64,000 nt of DNA from Paraburkholderia solisilvae (GTDB lineage Bacteria > Pseudomonadota > Gammaproteobacteria > Burkholderiales > Burkholderiaceae). Below are positions 1-9,003 of this stretch, in pieces. The stretch lies in the NCBI RefSeq assembly GCF_902859875.1, contig NZ_CADIKF010000013.1, forward strand, positions 62,001 through 126,000, given 5' to 3'. Positions within the stretch are counted from its first letter, which is position 1; each line of letters starts with the position of its first letter. A program made the translations under genes and the position numbers. Under the pieces are notes generated by a model. It saw nothing but the letters and a program-made list of their open reading frames with translations. It ran no database searches and was not told where the DNA came from.

Positions 1-752
1 TGATGCCGCCGGTCGTCGTGTCGTGGGTGCTGGTCGCGATTTTGCCGGTCACGCTCGCGTGCGCGCTGCACGTCGCGCTGCTGTGGTTCGCGCTCGGCGC
101 GCGCAGCTTGCGCGAGCATATCGCGCCGATCGCGCAGGCGCTCGGGCGACGCGACCTCGGCGCCGCGCGCGAGTTGACCTCGCGCATCGTGTCGCGCGAA
201 ACCGCGCACGCGGATGAAGCGGCGCTGTCGCGTGCCGCGGTCGAATCGGCGCTCGAAAACGGCAACGACGCGATCTTCGGTGCGCTCTTCTGGTTTGCGC
301 TGCTCGGCGGCCCGGGCGCGCTCGCGTTCCGCCTCGCCAATACGCTCGACGCGATGTGGGGCTACCGGACGCCGCGCTATCTGCGCTTCGGCTGGGCCGC
401 CGCGCGTATCGACGATGTGCTCAACTGGGCGCCCGCGCGTCTCACCGCGGCGAGCTACGCGCTGCTCGGCGACACACGCACCGCGTGGCGCTGCTGGCGC
501 GAGCAGGCGTCGCGCTGGGACAGCCCGAACGCCGGGCCGGTGATGGCCGCGGGCGCCGGCAGCCTGAACGTGGTGATCGGCGGCCCGGCCGTCTACGACG
601 GCGAGATCGAGCGCCGGCCGACGCTCGGCGCGGGTCAGCCGGCCACGGCCACGCATGTGCATGCGGCGCTCGCGCTCGTCGAGCGCACCGAAATTCTGTG
701 GCTCGCCGTGCTGATCGTGCTCGCGCTGTTGAGCGTGCCGTTTCAGTCATGA
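1..752 (+). CDS. cobD: adenosylcobinamide-phosphate synthase CobD/CbiB (5' partial)
   Basis: Inner-membrane enzyme that attaches (R)-1-amino-2-propanol phosphate to adenosylcobyric acid in late B12 synthesis. The gene runs in from the left edge. About 249 codons are visible against a usual family length near 310-320, so roughly the first 65 residues are missing. The family blocks ENGNDAIFGALFW, NTLDAMWGY and RIDDVLNWAPARLTA are intact, and the chain ends in a hydrophobic segment. It is followed 46 bp later by the threonine-phosphate decarboxylase that supplies its aminopropanol-phosphate substrate. The first ATG in the window is only an internal Met. Confidence 0.9.
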   Translation, partial: MPPVVVSWVLVAILPVTLACALHVALLWFALGARSLREHIAPIAQALGRRDLGAARELTSRIVSRETAHADEAALSRAAVESALENGNDAIFGALFWFALLGGPGALAFRLANTLDAMWGYRTPRYLRFGWAAARIDDVLNWAPARLTAASYALLGDTRTAWRCWREQASRWDSPNAGPVMAAGAGSLNVVIGGPAVYDGEIERRPTLGAGQPATATHVHAALALVERTEILWLAVLIVLALLSVPFQS

Positions 753-798
753 CACGCGACGCATCGCACAGCACGCGTTTGACCGACGGCTCCCGCTC

Positions 799-1836
799 AT
801 GAACGACACCCCTGCTCATCCGATTACGCACGGCGGCAATCTGCACGAAGCGGCGCGGCTGTATCGCATCCCGTACGGTCAATGGCTCGATCTGTCGACG
901 GGTATCAATCCGCACGGCTATCCGGTGTCGCCGGTGCCGGCCGACGCATGGCGGCGCCTGCCCGACGACGGCGACGGTTTCGCCGCGCTCGCCGCGCGCT
1001 ACTACGGCGCGCCCGATGCGTCGCACGTGCTGCCCGTCGCGGGCAGCCAGGCGGCGATTCGCGCACTGCCCGCCTTGCTGCCGCGCGCGACGGTCGGCAT
1101 CGCCCCGCTCACGTACAGCGAGTACGCACCGGCATTCGAGCGCGCCGGGCATCGCGTCGTGCCGCTCGATACGACGCACGCCACGCTGCCTGACGCGCTC
1201 AACCATGCGGTGATCGTCAACCCGAACAATCCGACTGCGGCCTACGCGGGCGCGCAGACGCTGCTGGACTGGCATGCGCAATTGCGCGCACGCGGCGGCA
1301 CGCTGCTGGTCGATGAAGCGTTTGCGGATGCGATGCCCGCGCCGTCCGCGTCGCTTGCTTCATGCGTTGCGCAGCCGGGGCTGATCGTGCTGCGCTCGCC
1401 GGGCAAATTCTTTGGTCTTGCCGGCGTGCGCGCGGGCTTCGTGCTTGCACAGCCCGCACTGCTCGACACGCTGCGCGAAACACTCGGCGCGTGGACCGTC
1501 AGTGGGCCTGCGCGTCATGCGGTGTCTGCTGCGTTAGTGGATACGCAATGGCAACAGCAGATGCGCGTACGCGTTGCGAGCGAAGGCGAACGGCTCGCGA
1601 GCTTGTTGCGCGCGCAACGGTTCATCGTGCAGGCGACGCCGCTCTTCGCATGGACCCCCGATGCGCGCGCAGCGGCGTTGCATCGTGCGCTCGCCACGCG
1701 CGGTATCTGGACGCGCCTCTTCGCGCAGTCAGCGAGCGTACGCGTTGGCCTGCCCGCATCGGAAGACGACTGGTCGCGGTTCGAACGCGCACTGGCGCAA
1801 AGCGCAAGCGAGATCGATACACATGACACCCGCTAA
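799..1836 (+). CDS. cobC: threonine-phosphate decarboxylase (CobC/CobD-type, PLP)
   Basis: A 345-residue fold-type I PLP enzyme that decarboxylates L-threonine-O-3-phosphate to aminopropanol phosphate for the B12 side chain. It opens with the typical HGGNLHEAARLYRIP and STGINPHGYP blocks and carries NPNNPT, LLVDEAFAD (PLP-ring Asp) and RSPGKFFGLAGVRAGF, whose Lys should form the Schiff base. Its end overlaps the next gene by 14 bp, so the two are probably translationally coupled. Histidinol-phosphate aminotransferase is the alternative by fold. The neighbours and the HGGN opening favour the cobalamin enzyme. Confidence 0.9.
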   Translation: MNDTPAHPITHGGNLHEAARLYRIPYGQWLDLSTGINPHGYPVSPVPADAWRRLPDDGDGFAALAARYYGAPDASHVLPVAGSQAAIRALPALLPRATVGIAPLTYSEYAPAFERAGHRVVPLDTTHATLPDALNHAVIVNPNNPTAAYAGAQTLLDWHAQLRARGGTLLVDEAFADAMPAPSASLASCVAQPGLIVLRSPGKFFGLAGVRAGFVLAQPALLDTLRETLGAWTVSGPARHAVSAALVDTQWQQQMRVRVASEGERLASLLRAQRFIVQATPLFAWTPDARAAALHRALATRGIWTRLFAQSASVRVGLPASEDDWSRFERALAQSASEIDTHDTR

Positions 1837-2779
1837 CGCCACGCCGCGCGTGTCGCATGGGTTTGCCTTCGCCCGCGCCGTGCGGCGGCTCGTGTACGCG
1901 ATCGTTTGCATCGCGCCTGCGTCGATCGTCAATGCGGCGCCCATCACCGTGACTGACGACACCGGCGCCACCGTCACGCTCCCCGCTCCCGCGCAACGTG
2001 TAATCAGCCTCGCACCGCACACCACCGAACTGCTCTACGCAGCGGGCGGCGCAACGAAGATGGTCGGCGCGGTCGCCTATAGCGACTATCCGCCTGAAGC
2101 CAGGCAATTGCCGCGCGTCGGCGACAACAAGGCGCTCGACCTCGAGCGCATCGTCGCGTTGCGGCCGGACCTGATCGTCGTATGGCGCCACGGCAATGCG
2201 CAGCGGCAGATCGAACAGCTGCGCGACCTGCATGTGCCGCTCTTTTTCAGCGAGCCGCATCATCTCGACGATATCGCCGTGACGCTGACAAAGCTCGGCG
2301 AGTTGCTCGGCACATCGCCCGTGGCGGACAAAGCCGCGCGCGACTACCGGGGGAACATCGCGCAATTGCGCGCACGCTATGCGATGAAACCGCCCGTCGG
2401 CGTGTTCTACGAGGTGTGGGAGCGCCCGCTGATGACCTTGAACGGCACGCATCTGATCAGCGATGTGATCGCGCTGTGCGGCGGGCGTAACGTGTTCGCG
2501 CAACTCGAGCCGCTCGTGCCGACCGTCTCGACGGAAGCGGTGCTGGCCGCGAACCCCGAGGCCATCGTGACCGCGGCGCCAGGCGCGACTGCATCGAATA
2601 CCGCTTTGCCGCAACTCGACAGCTGGCGTCAATGGCCCGCCGTGACGGCCGTTGCGCGCAACAACCTGTTCGCAATCGACGGCGATCTGATCAACCGGCC
2701 GACACCGCGTCTCGCGCAAGGCGCCGCGCAACTGTGCGACGACCTCGAGACCGCACGCTCGCGCAGGCCGAACCCTTAA
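1823..2779 (+). CDS. btuF: periplasmic cobalamin-binding protein BtuF-like
   Basis: A 318-residue periplasmic solute-binding protein for vitamin B12 or another corrinoid, presumably feeding the BtuC/BtuD pair encoded convergently at 5411-7380. The chosen ATG gives an N-terminus with basic residues, a hydrophobic stretch and a likely cleavage after VNAAP. The helical-backbone binding-protein pattern follows: VTLPAPAQRVISLAPHTTE, then LPRVGDNKALDLERIVALRPDLIVV. A longer upstream reading frame exists but lies inside the preceding gene. Iron-siderophore binding is possible by fold; the B12 context makes it less likely. Confidence 0.85.
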   Translation: MTPANATPRVSHGFAFARAVRRLVYAIVCIAPASIVNAAPITVTDDTGATVTLPAPAQRVISLAPHTTELLYAAGGATKMVGAVAYSDYPPEARQLPRVGDNKALDLERIVALRPDLIVVWRHGNAQRQIEQLRDLHVPLFFSEPHHLDDIAVTLTKLGELLGTSPVADKAARDYRGNIAQLRARYAMKPPVGVFYEVWERPLMTLNGTHLISDVIALCGGRNVFAQLEPLVPTVSTEAVLAANPEAIVTAAPGATASNTALPQLDSWRQWPAVTAVARNNLFAIDGDLINRPTPRLAQGAAQLCDDLETARSRRPNP

Positions 2780-2899
2780 ACATCAGCGCCGCCGCGGTCG
2801 TGATCGTCAGCAGACTACACATCGACCGCACATCGCCGCGACGAACGCGCCAAGCCGAACCGCCGCGCAGATCATCTCCATCGCGTCCGCGAGCAACAG

Positions 2900-3490
2900 T
2901 CACGCGTTCCAGCGCACGATCGCCCACTTCATCGTCGCGTCGTTACGCCTTAACCACACGAGCGCGCCCGAATCGAGCACCCACGGCAGACACGCGTCGA
3001 TCGTGAGCCCGAGCGTGAGCGCCGCGATCACCCGCATCACGCCGGCATGCGTGACCACATACGCAGGGCTCAGTTCGCGCGTCTGTTCGAAGACGTCGAA
3101 CCACGCGCGCACACGCGCGACGAACTGCGCGACGCTCTCCCCGCCATGCACGCGCGCGCCTTCGAAATCCGCGGCCCATGCGTCGAGCATCGCACGATCG
3201 ATATCGTCCCAGCGCCGCAACTCCCAGTCGCCGAAATCCATTTCCTTCAGGCTGTCGTCGCTGCTCGCGGCGCAACCGAAGTTGCCGGCCAGCGCGGCGG
3301 CAACCGTCGCGCAGCGCGTCAGCGGACTCGTCAGCACGACGCGCGGCGCCGGCATCTGCAACGTCGCGAGACGCATCGCGAGCGTTTCGGCCGACGTTTC
3401 GGGGCCGGCCGCGAGCGGCACGTCACTGTTACCGTAACAAACCCCCGCATCGACATTCACAGCCGGGTGGCGAATCAGGACGACATCCAT
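2900..3490 (-). CDS. cobC: alpha-ribazole phosphatase (histidine phosphatase family)
   Basis: A 196-residue histidine phosphatase that should remove the 5'-phosphate from alpha-ribazole phosphate or adenosylcobalamin phosphate, the last step of nucleotide-loop assembly. The start MDVVLIRHP puts the catalytic RHP motif at residues 7-9. LTSPLTRCATVA and YVVTHAGVMR carry the second arginine and second histidine, and EMDFGDWELRRWDD is the usual acid-loop motif. The start lies 16 bp inside the end of cobS, so this is the last gene of the minus-strand B12 operon. A longer open frame upstream is only a shadow of cobS. Confidence 0.88.
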   Translation of the reverse strand: MDVVLIRHPAVNVDAGVCYGNSDVPLAAGPETSAETLAMRLATLQMPAPRVVLTSPLTRCATVAAALAGNFGCAASSDDSLKEMDFGDWELRRWDDIDRAMLDAWAADFEGARVHGGESVAQFVARVRAWFDVFEQTRELSPAYVVTHAGVMRVIAALTLGLTIDACLPWVLDSGALVWLRRNDATMKWAIVRWNA

Positions 3491-4233
3491 GCGAACCCCG
3501 TCAGGTAGATGGCCAGTTCGAAGATCTGCTGCGCAAAACCAAGGCAATCGCCGGTATAACCGCCGATGCGCCGCACGAAATAGCGGCCGAGCAGCACGCG
3601 CAGCGCACACAGCACACCGGCTATCAAGCAACCTCCACGCCAGTCGGGCCAGAAAAGCCACGGCAAGCCGAACAGCAGCGCACATGCAAACGCCGTGCGC
3701 GTCATCCGCTGCGCGACCGGTTTGGCCTTGCCCTCGGCGCGCACGTAATCGAGAGTGACGAGATAGCTGATCGCGCACGCACGGCTCGCCGCGTGCGCGG
3801 CGACCATCAGCCACGCCGCGCGCAACGGCGGCAATGCGGCAAGCGTCTGCCACTTCAGCGCGAGCGCAATCATCAGTGCGATCGCACCGAAGGCGCCGAT
3901 CCGCGAGTCTTGCATGATGCGTAATACATCTTCACGCGAATAGGCACCACCGAACGCATCGATGCAATCCGCAAGACCGTCCTCGTGAAAGGCGCCAGTG
4001 ACGAAAAGCGTTGCCGCCATCGACAGCAGCACCGCCATGCCCGCCGGAAAAAACCGCAGCGCCGCGAGATAGACGAGTGCGCCGACGCCGCCGACCAGCA
4101 CGCCGACGAGCGGGAAGTAACGCGCCGCGCCCTGCAGATAGTGGGGCTCGTAGCCGACCCAGCGCGGCACCGGCAAGCGCGTGAAGTAACCGAGCGCGGT
4201 GAAGAAGTAACGCAACTCAGCGAGCGGATTCAT
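3475..4233 (-). CDS. cobS: adenosylcobinamide-GDP ribazoletransferase (cobalamin synthase)
   Basis: A 252-residue polytopic inner-membrane enzyme joining adenosylcobinamide-GDP to alpha-ribazole (phosphate). It starts MNPLAELRYFFTALGYFTRLPVP, as expected for the family. It contains the metal-binding signature FHEDGLADCIDAFGG near residue 82, followed by SREDVLRIMQDSRIGAFG, and about six hydrophobic segments. Length is normal. It lies between cobT upstream and the phosphatase downstream, which together complete nucleotide-loop assembly. Confidence 0.93.
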   Translation of the reverse strand: MNPLAELRYFFTALGYFTRLPVPRWVGYEPHYLQGAARYFPLVGVLVGGVGALVYLAALRFFPAGMAVLLSMAATLFVTGAFHEDGLADCIDAFGGAYSREDVLRIMQDSRIGAFGAIALMIALALKWQTLAALPPLRAAWLMVAAHAASRACAISYLVTLDYVRAEGKAKPVAQRMTRTAFACALLFGLPWLFWPDWRGGCLIAGVLCALRVLLGRYFVRRIGGYTGDCLGFAQQIFELAIYLTGFAWMSS

Positions 4234-4326
4234 CGTTGCGCACCCTCGTGCGAATCAGCGTGTGCGCCTGCGTGTGCGCTCGCGTCACGCTGCCGCGTGC
4301 CGGCGCGCGTGCCGGCGGGTGATGGA

Positions 4327-5382
4327 TCACGACGCATCGCGGTTCGCCACCCCCGCCGATTCGAAGCTCGCCATCTCGTTGATAAAGGCGGCGGCCGCGC
4401 GCAGCAGCGGCACTGCGAGCGCCGCGCCGGTGCCTTCGCCAAGACGCAGATCGAGCGCGAGCAGCGGCTCGGCGTGCAGATGGTCGAGCATCAGCCTGTG
4501 TCCGGTTTCATTCGACGCATGCGCGAACACGCAGTAGTCGCGCACCGCCGGCGCGAGCGCGAGCGCAACCAGCAGCGCCGCCGTCGCGATAAAACCGTCG
4601 ACGAGAATCGTCATGCGCGCCTGCGCCGCCGCGATATACGCGCCCGCCATCATCGCGATTTCGAAGCCGCCGAAGGTCGCGAGCACGTCGAGCGGCTCGG
4701 TCGCGTTCGTATGATGTTCGAGCGCCGCCGCGAGCACGTCGCGTTTTTTCGCGAGGCCCGCATCGTCGAGACCCGTGCCGCGCCCGACGCACGCATCGAT
4801 CGGCAACGTGCACAGCCGGCTCATCAGGCACGCAGCCGCCGACGTATTTGCAATACCCATCTCGCCGAAGCCGATCACGGTCGTGCCGAGCGCCGCGTGA
4901 TGCTGCACGCGGGCCGCCCCCGCCTGCATCGCGCGAAGCGCCTCGTCGCGGGTCATCGCCGGTTCGTGCGCGAAGTTGCGCGTGCCGCGTGCAATCGGAA
5001 TGTCGATAAGATGCGCGGCAACCGGCAGCGGCGTCGCGACGCCCGCGTTCACCACTTCGAGCGTGACGCCCGCGACGCCGGAGAACGCGTTGATCGCCGC
5101 GCCGCCCGCGAGAAAATTCAGCACCATCTGTGCCGTTACCGCTTGCGGATACGGGCTCACGCCTTGCGCGGCAATGCCGTGATCGGCAGCGAACACGATC
5201 ATCACCGGGCGCTCGATGCCCGGGTGCGTGGTGCGCTGGATCAGGGCCATCTGCAGCGCGAGCGCTTCAAGCCGGCCGAGGCTGCCGGGCGGCTTGGTCT
5301 TCGTATCGATCAGATGCTGCAGTTCCGCACGCATCGTCTGATCGAGCGGTTCGACTGCGGGTAAGGAGGACGCGAGTGTCAT
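4327..5382 (-). CDS. cobT: nicotinate-nucleotide-dimethylbenzimidazole phosphoribosyltransferase
   Basis: A 351-residue cytosolic enzyme that makes alpha-ribazole 5'-phosphate from dimethylbenzimidazole and nicotinate mononucleotide. Family blocks are TKPPGSLGRLEALA near the N-terminus, AADHGIAAQGVS, GFGEMGIANTSAAAC, and the C-terminal LRLGEGTGAALA containing the catalytic glutamate. The start at MTLASSLPA is chosen by family length. An in-frame ATG 51 bp upstream would overlap the end of the ABC ATPase gene and add MRPPLF..., so the true start is uncertain. Neither start has a strong Shine-Dalgarno sequence. Confidence 0.92.
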   Translation of the reverse strand: MTLASSLPAVEPLDQTMRAELQHLIDTKTKPPGSLGRLEALALQMALIQRTTHPGIERPVMIVFAADHGIAAQGVSPYPQAVTAQMVLNFLAGGAAINAFSGVAGVTLEVVNAGVATPLPVAAHLIDIPIARGTRNFAHEPAMTRDEALRAMQAGAARVQHHAALGTTVIGFGEMGIANTSAAACLMSRLCTLPIDACVGRGTGLDDAGLAKKRDVLAAALEHHTNATEPLDVLATFGGFEIAMMAGAYIAAAQARMTILVDGFIATAALLVALALAPAVRDYCVFAHASNETGHRLMLDHLHAEPLLALDLRLGEGTGAALAVPLLRAAAAFINEMASFESAGVANRDAS

Positions 5383-5410
5383 GAGTGAAAAAAAAGCCGT
5401 GTCTGAAACG

Positions 5411-6283
5411 TCAATGAAAAGAGGTGGACGCATCCTCGTCGCCGGATGAGCGCTGCGGCGAGCGGGCCGCTGACTGCCGCCGCAACACGGGAATCAGCGC
5501 CTCGTGGTCGCCATCGTGAATCAGCGCAAGCGGATAGCCGAATGCGCGGCTCGCGAGCTCTGGCGTCAACACATCGCGCACCGGACCCGCCCAGATCGTG
5601 CCCCGGCCGTCGAGCAGCAGCGCATGCGTCGCAAAACGCCGCGCGAGGTTCAGGTCGTGGCACGAAAAGAGCACCGTGCGCGCCGTGTCGCCGGTTGCCT
5701 CGCGCGTCCATCCGGTCAGCGCGTCGAGGCAGTCGATCTGATGATGCAGATCGAGATGCGCAAGCGGTTCATCCAGCAGGAGCAGCGGCGCATCCTGGCA
5801 CAGAACCGCGGCCAGCGCGACGCGCTGGCGTTCGCCGCCCGAAAGCGATAACACGTCGCGCTGCGCGAAGTCCGCGAGGGTCAGCCGAGCAAGCGCCGCA
5901 TGCGCGGCCGCGCGGTCGTCGGCTCGCTCCCAGCCCCAGCCGGTCAGATGCGGAAAACGGTTCAGCAACACCGTGTCGAGCACGCTGGCGCTAAACGCAT
6001 CGTGCACGCTTTGCGGCATCAGTGCGCGACGTTGCGCAAGCCGCGTGGGCGGCCAGCCGGTTACGCGCACCCCATCGATCTCGACGTGGCCCGCAAACGG
6101 ACGCACCACCCCGGCGAGCGCCGCGATCAACGTCGTCTTGCCGGCGCCATTCGGACCGGCGACGCACCAGATCTCGCCCGGATAGAAGGTGTGCGTGAAG
6201 TCGTCGATCAGCGTGCGCGTGCCCGCGCGCAGTGTCACGCGCTGCGCGCAAAGCGTAGTGGCAACCGACGCGTGAGCCTTCAT
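5411..6283 (-). CDS. btuD: ABC transporter ATPase, BtuD-like (corrinoid import)
   Basis: A 290-residue ATPase of the FecE/BtuD/HmuV type that energises the adjacent BtuC-like permease. Walker A GPNGAGKTT is near residues 43-51, the signature is LSGGERQRVAL, Walker B is LLLLDEP, and the D-loop is AHLDLHH. Its ATG shares bases with the stop of the permease gene (TGATG), showing translational coupling. The C-terminal tail is arginine and serine rich. Location between the permease and cobT, with a periplasmic B12-binding protein nearby, supports corrinoid import rather than siderophore import. Confidence 0.87.
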   Translation of the reverse strand: MKAHASVATTLCAQRVTLRAGTRTLIDDFTHTFYPGEIWCVAGPNGAGKTTLIAALAGVVRPFAGHVEIDGVRVTGWPPTRLAQRRALMPQSVHDAFSASVLDTVLLNRFPHLTGWGWERADDRAAAHAALARLTLADFAQRDVLSLSGGERQRVALAAVLCQDAPLLLLDEPLAHLDLHHQIDCLDALTGWTREATGDTARTVLFSCHDLNLARRFATHALLLDGRGTIWAGPVRDVLTPELASRAFGYPLALIHDGDHEALIPVLRRQSAARSPQRSSGDEDASTSFH

Positions 6284-7380
6284 CAGCGCCGCCTGTGCAA
6301 CAGCATCCACAGGAACACCGGCACGCCGGCCAGCGCGGTGATCACGCCGACCGGCAATTGCGCGGGCGCGATCACCGTGCGCGCGACGAGGTCCGCGCCC
6401 ATCACCGCCGCGCCGCCGCCCAGCGCGGACGCGGGCAGCAGCATGCGCTGATCGTTGCCGAACGCGAGCCGCAGCATATGCGGCACCACGAGGCCGACGA
6501 AGCCGATCGTGCCGGCTGTGGTCACCGCGGCGGCGGTCGCAAGCGACGCGACCAGGTACACGCGCAAACGCAACCGCACGACCGGCACGCCGAGCGCACG
6601 CGCGGCCGAATCGCCGCGCAGCAGCACATTCAGTTGCAGCGCGACGGGCATGATCGCGGCCAATGCAAGCACGGTCGCCGCGAGCGCGACCCACGGCAGC
6701 GGGCCGCCGCCGTTCAGATCGCCGGTCAGCCAGAACAGCATGCCGCGCAGGCGGCTGTCGGGCGCGACGGTCAGCAGCAGCGTGATGACCGCGCCCCAGC
6801 CGGCGGCAATCACCGCGCCCGTCAGCAACAGACGCGGCGACGTGTCCTGCGGTTCGCCGCGCCATAGCTCGCCGCGCGCGAGGCCGAGCACGACGAGGAT
6901 CGACGCGAACGCGCCCACGCATGCGCTCGCATCGACGAGCCACCATGCGCAGCCGGCCATCATCGCGAATAGCGCGAAGGTCGCGGCGCCGCCGGACACG
7001 CCGAGCACATACGGTTCCGCGAGCGGATTGCGCAACAGCACCTGCAGCAGCGCGCCCGCGAGCGCGAGCAACGCGCCGCACGCAAAGCCCGCCAGCGCAC
7101 GCGGCAGCCGCAGCGTGCGGACGATCTCGCCGGCGAGGTCGCCCGGCGTGCCGTGAGAAGAAGCGACGAGCGCACTCAGCACGCGAGCGGGCGCAACCGA
7201 CACGCTGCCCAGCGCCAGCGACGCGATGAATACCGCCAGCGCCAGCGCGCCGAGTCCGGCCCAGATCGCGGCGGCGCGGCGCGCGGTCATTGCGCGCGCA
7301 ACGTTCGGCGCGGGCCGGTTCATCTGGGCGAGTTCAGTCACGGCGGTCCTGTGCGTGTGACCGGTCGCGGTCGAGGCCAC
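6283..7380 (-). CDS. btuC: ABC transporter permease, BtuC/FecCD family
   Basis: Polytopic permease (365 residues from this ATG; 346 if it begins at MNRPAPNV at 7323) of the FecCD family, the membrane channel of a corrinoid importer. Typical blocks are LRLPRALAGFACGALLALAGALLQVLLRNPLAEPYVLGVSGGA near the N-terminus, the GLVVPHMLR coupling region, and the C-terminal PVGVITALAGVPVFLWML. About ten hydrophobic segments are expected. It is the first gene of the minus-strand B12 operon; a possible cobalamin riboswitch lies upstream. The true start between the two ATGs is not decided by a clear ribosome site. Confidence 0.87.
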   Translation of the reverse strand: MASTATGHTHRTAVTELAQMNRPAPNVARAMTARRAAAIWAGLGALALAVFIASLALGSVSVAPARVLSALVASSHGTPGDLAGEIVRTLRLPRALAGFACGALLALAGALLQVLLRNPLAEPYVLGVSGGAATFALFAMMAGCAWWLVDASACVGAFASILVVLGLARGELWRGEPQDTSPRLLLTGAVIAAGWGAVITLLLTVAPDSRLRGMLFWLTGDLNGGGPLPWVALAATVLALAAIMPVALQLNVLLRGDSAARALGVPVVRLRLRVYLVASLATAAAVTTAGTIGFVGLVVPHMLRLAFGNDQRMLLPASALGGGAAVMGADLVARTVIAPAQLPVGVITALAGVPVFLWMLLHRRR

Positions 7381-8223
7381 GGTTCAAGGCGCGCCCGTTG
7401 CCCGCAGGCGCGCGCCGATACGACACGATGGCGTGCGAACTGCGTGGAGTGCGTGCGGGGCGTGGGCTGCGTGGGGCGCGCGGTGTGTGTGAAGGCAAGT
7501 TCATCGTCGTAGTCGAAGGTTCTATATTTGTGCCGCGACAGATCGGACCGGCTTGCAGTCGCCTTCCAGTCATGGTCGAACCGCTATCCGTAGCCGAGAT
7601 AGTAACTGTTTGCCCCGCGAAAACTGAATCGCTTTGCGAGGCCGCTTCGCGTAACGCTGCCGTTCGCAATTCAAGCCTCAAGCAGAGGTCGGCAGGCCAA
7701 ACCGATCGGCGATCCATTCGCACACTGCACGCGCTGTTCACGCAGCGGGGTCTGGAATCAGCGTGTCGATAGCGTCAAAATCCGGCGCCGACGACGGCGG
7801 CGCAGCACGTGCTCCACGTGCTCCACGATTCGCACCAGTGCGCGTTCATGCGTCGCGCCGCGCGATCGATATGGGTGCAGCTCGCACATCACGGTCCGCG
7901 ACTTGCTTGTGACGGCGGTCTTCAGAGACGACACGGCCGCCCTGCTTGCACACCACGCCTGCGCGCGTGCACCGCTCGACGGGCAGCACTCGCCACGCGC
8001 TCGCTGAGCCGGCATAGCCCGGGACAATCGTCTGTTCGTGCCTGCGTTGCCGTCGAAAAACACGTAGACGTAGAGCGTTTTGTGCGTCGCATACGCGGCG
8101 CCGGCTACGCGCGATGCGCACAAAACCAGCGTAAAGCGCTGCTGTTACGTCTCGAAACGAGACAAATGCCCGAACGCCGCGCATTCCGCGCTAAAATGCC
8201 GGGGTCTTAAGAGGACGCAGCTC
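7381..8223. other. 843-bp non-coding gap between btuC and zapB-like gene
   Basis: No convincing gene on either strand; the open frames here are arginine-rich and lack family features. It holds the candidate cobalamin riboswitch upstream of btuC, a perfect 6-bp inverted repeat GTCTCG/CGAGAC at 8149-8163, and an A+T-rich hexamer TAAAAT at 8192-8197 that may be the -10 box for the zapB-zapA operon, though no good -35 is visible. Confidence 0.6.
7515..7690 (-). promoter_or_regulatory. candidate cobalamin riboswitch (3' half visible)
   Basis: Read on the minus strand, the leader of btuC contains GACTGGAAGGCGAC followed by AAGCCGG, three bases, then GATCTGTCGCGG. This resembles the conserved GGGAAGGCG segment and the B12 box (AGYCAGGAGACCTGCC) of cobalamin riboswitches, with one extra base and a C-to-T change. 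The 5' conserved elements could not be recognised, so the boundaries are guesses. Position directly upstream of the B12 uptake/synthesis operon is where one would be expected. Confidence 0.4.
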
Positions 8224-8586
8224 ATGCTCACCGAACTCGAAACCCTATCAAAGAACATCGGCCGCCTGATTCAGATCAGCCAGCGCCATCAGGAAGCGCG
8301 CGTCACGCTCGAGGCACAGCTTGCCCAGCTGCGTGCCGAATGCGACGCCACGCGCGCCGAACTCGAGCAGACTCGCGACGAGCGCAATGCGTTGCAGGCG
8401 GAACGCGATACATTGTCGGCCAAGATCGACGACGCGCAGGTGCGCCTCAACGCGATCCTCGAAAAACTGCCGCGTGCGCGTGCTCATGCCGAGCCGGACA
8501 GTCAACTCGACCTGCTCGCTCCCGAACATCACGATCAGCACGAAACCGCGCATAGCGACGTGACCCGCCACGGAGAAAACGCATGA
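8224..8586 (+). CDS. ZapB-like coiled-coil cell-division protein
   Basis: A 120-residue protein that is mostly one predicted coiled coil from about residue 5 to 85, rich in E, R, A, Q and L heptads, with an acidic/histidine-containing tail (APEHHDQHE). It matches the small coiled-coil family encoded just before zapA in betaproteobacteria and probably works with ZapA at the FtsZ ring. AGAGGA sits about 7 bp upstream of the ATG. Its stop overlaps the start of zapA (ATGA), so the two are co-translated. Function is inferred from position and shape, not from a catalytic motif. Confidence 0.75.
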   Translation: MLTELETLSKNIGRLIQISQRHQEARVTLEAQLAQLRAECDATRAELEQTRDERNALQAERDTLSAKIDDAQVRLNAILEKLPRARAHAEPDSQLDLLAPEHHDQHETAHSDVTRHGENA

Positions 8587-8897
8587 GCACGAAGCAGATC
8601 GAAGTGTCGATTCTCGGTCAGTCGTATCGTCTTGCCTGCTCGCCGGAAACCGAGGGCGAACTGCTCGAAAGCGTCGCACGCGTCGATGCTGAAATGACCA
8701 AAATCCGCGCCAGCAGCAATGTGCGCGGCCAGGACCGGATCGCCGTGATGGCGGCGCTTTCGCTGGCATCGGAACTGCTTCAGTTGCAAACGAGTATTCG
8801 CCATGGAGAATCGTTTCCCGCCGAGGAAATCCGGCGTACAATGACGCAAATGAATGAGCAGCTCGACGCGGTCATCGAGCAATACAGCGCTCAGTAA
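8583..8897 (+). CDS. zapA: cell division protein ZapA
   Basis: A 104-residue FtsZ-associated protein that bundles protofilaments at mid-cell. The N-terminal domain reads KQIEVSILGQSYRLACSPETEGELLESVARVDAEM, the usual ZapA beta-alpha module. The middle has the conserved DRIAVMAALSLASELLQLQ, and the C-terminus is a helical, coiled-coil dimerisation segment. It is directly followed by the 6S RNA gene, the same order as zapA-ssrS in other proteobacteria. Confidence 0.9.
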   Translation: MSTKQIEVSILGQSYRLACSPETEGELLESVARVDAEMTKIRASSNVRGQDRIAVMAALSLASELLQLQTSIRHGESFPAEEIRRTMTQMNEQLDAVIEQYSAQ

Positions 8898-9003
8898 GCA
8901 TCTTTAGAGCATCTTCAGGCAGGGCCGTCATCGGGTTGATCGCGCAGGTCAATCGTTCAGGTTACGGTCCGGTCTCAGCGGTTTGAGCTTCAACAGGTTT
9001 AGC

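Noticed and set aside
7334..7741. 135-codon minus-strand frame upstream of btuC
   Set aside because: No domain or signal sequence; it covers the candidate riboswitch and the btuC leader.
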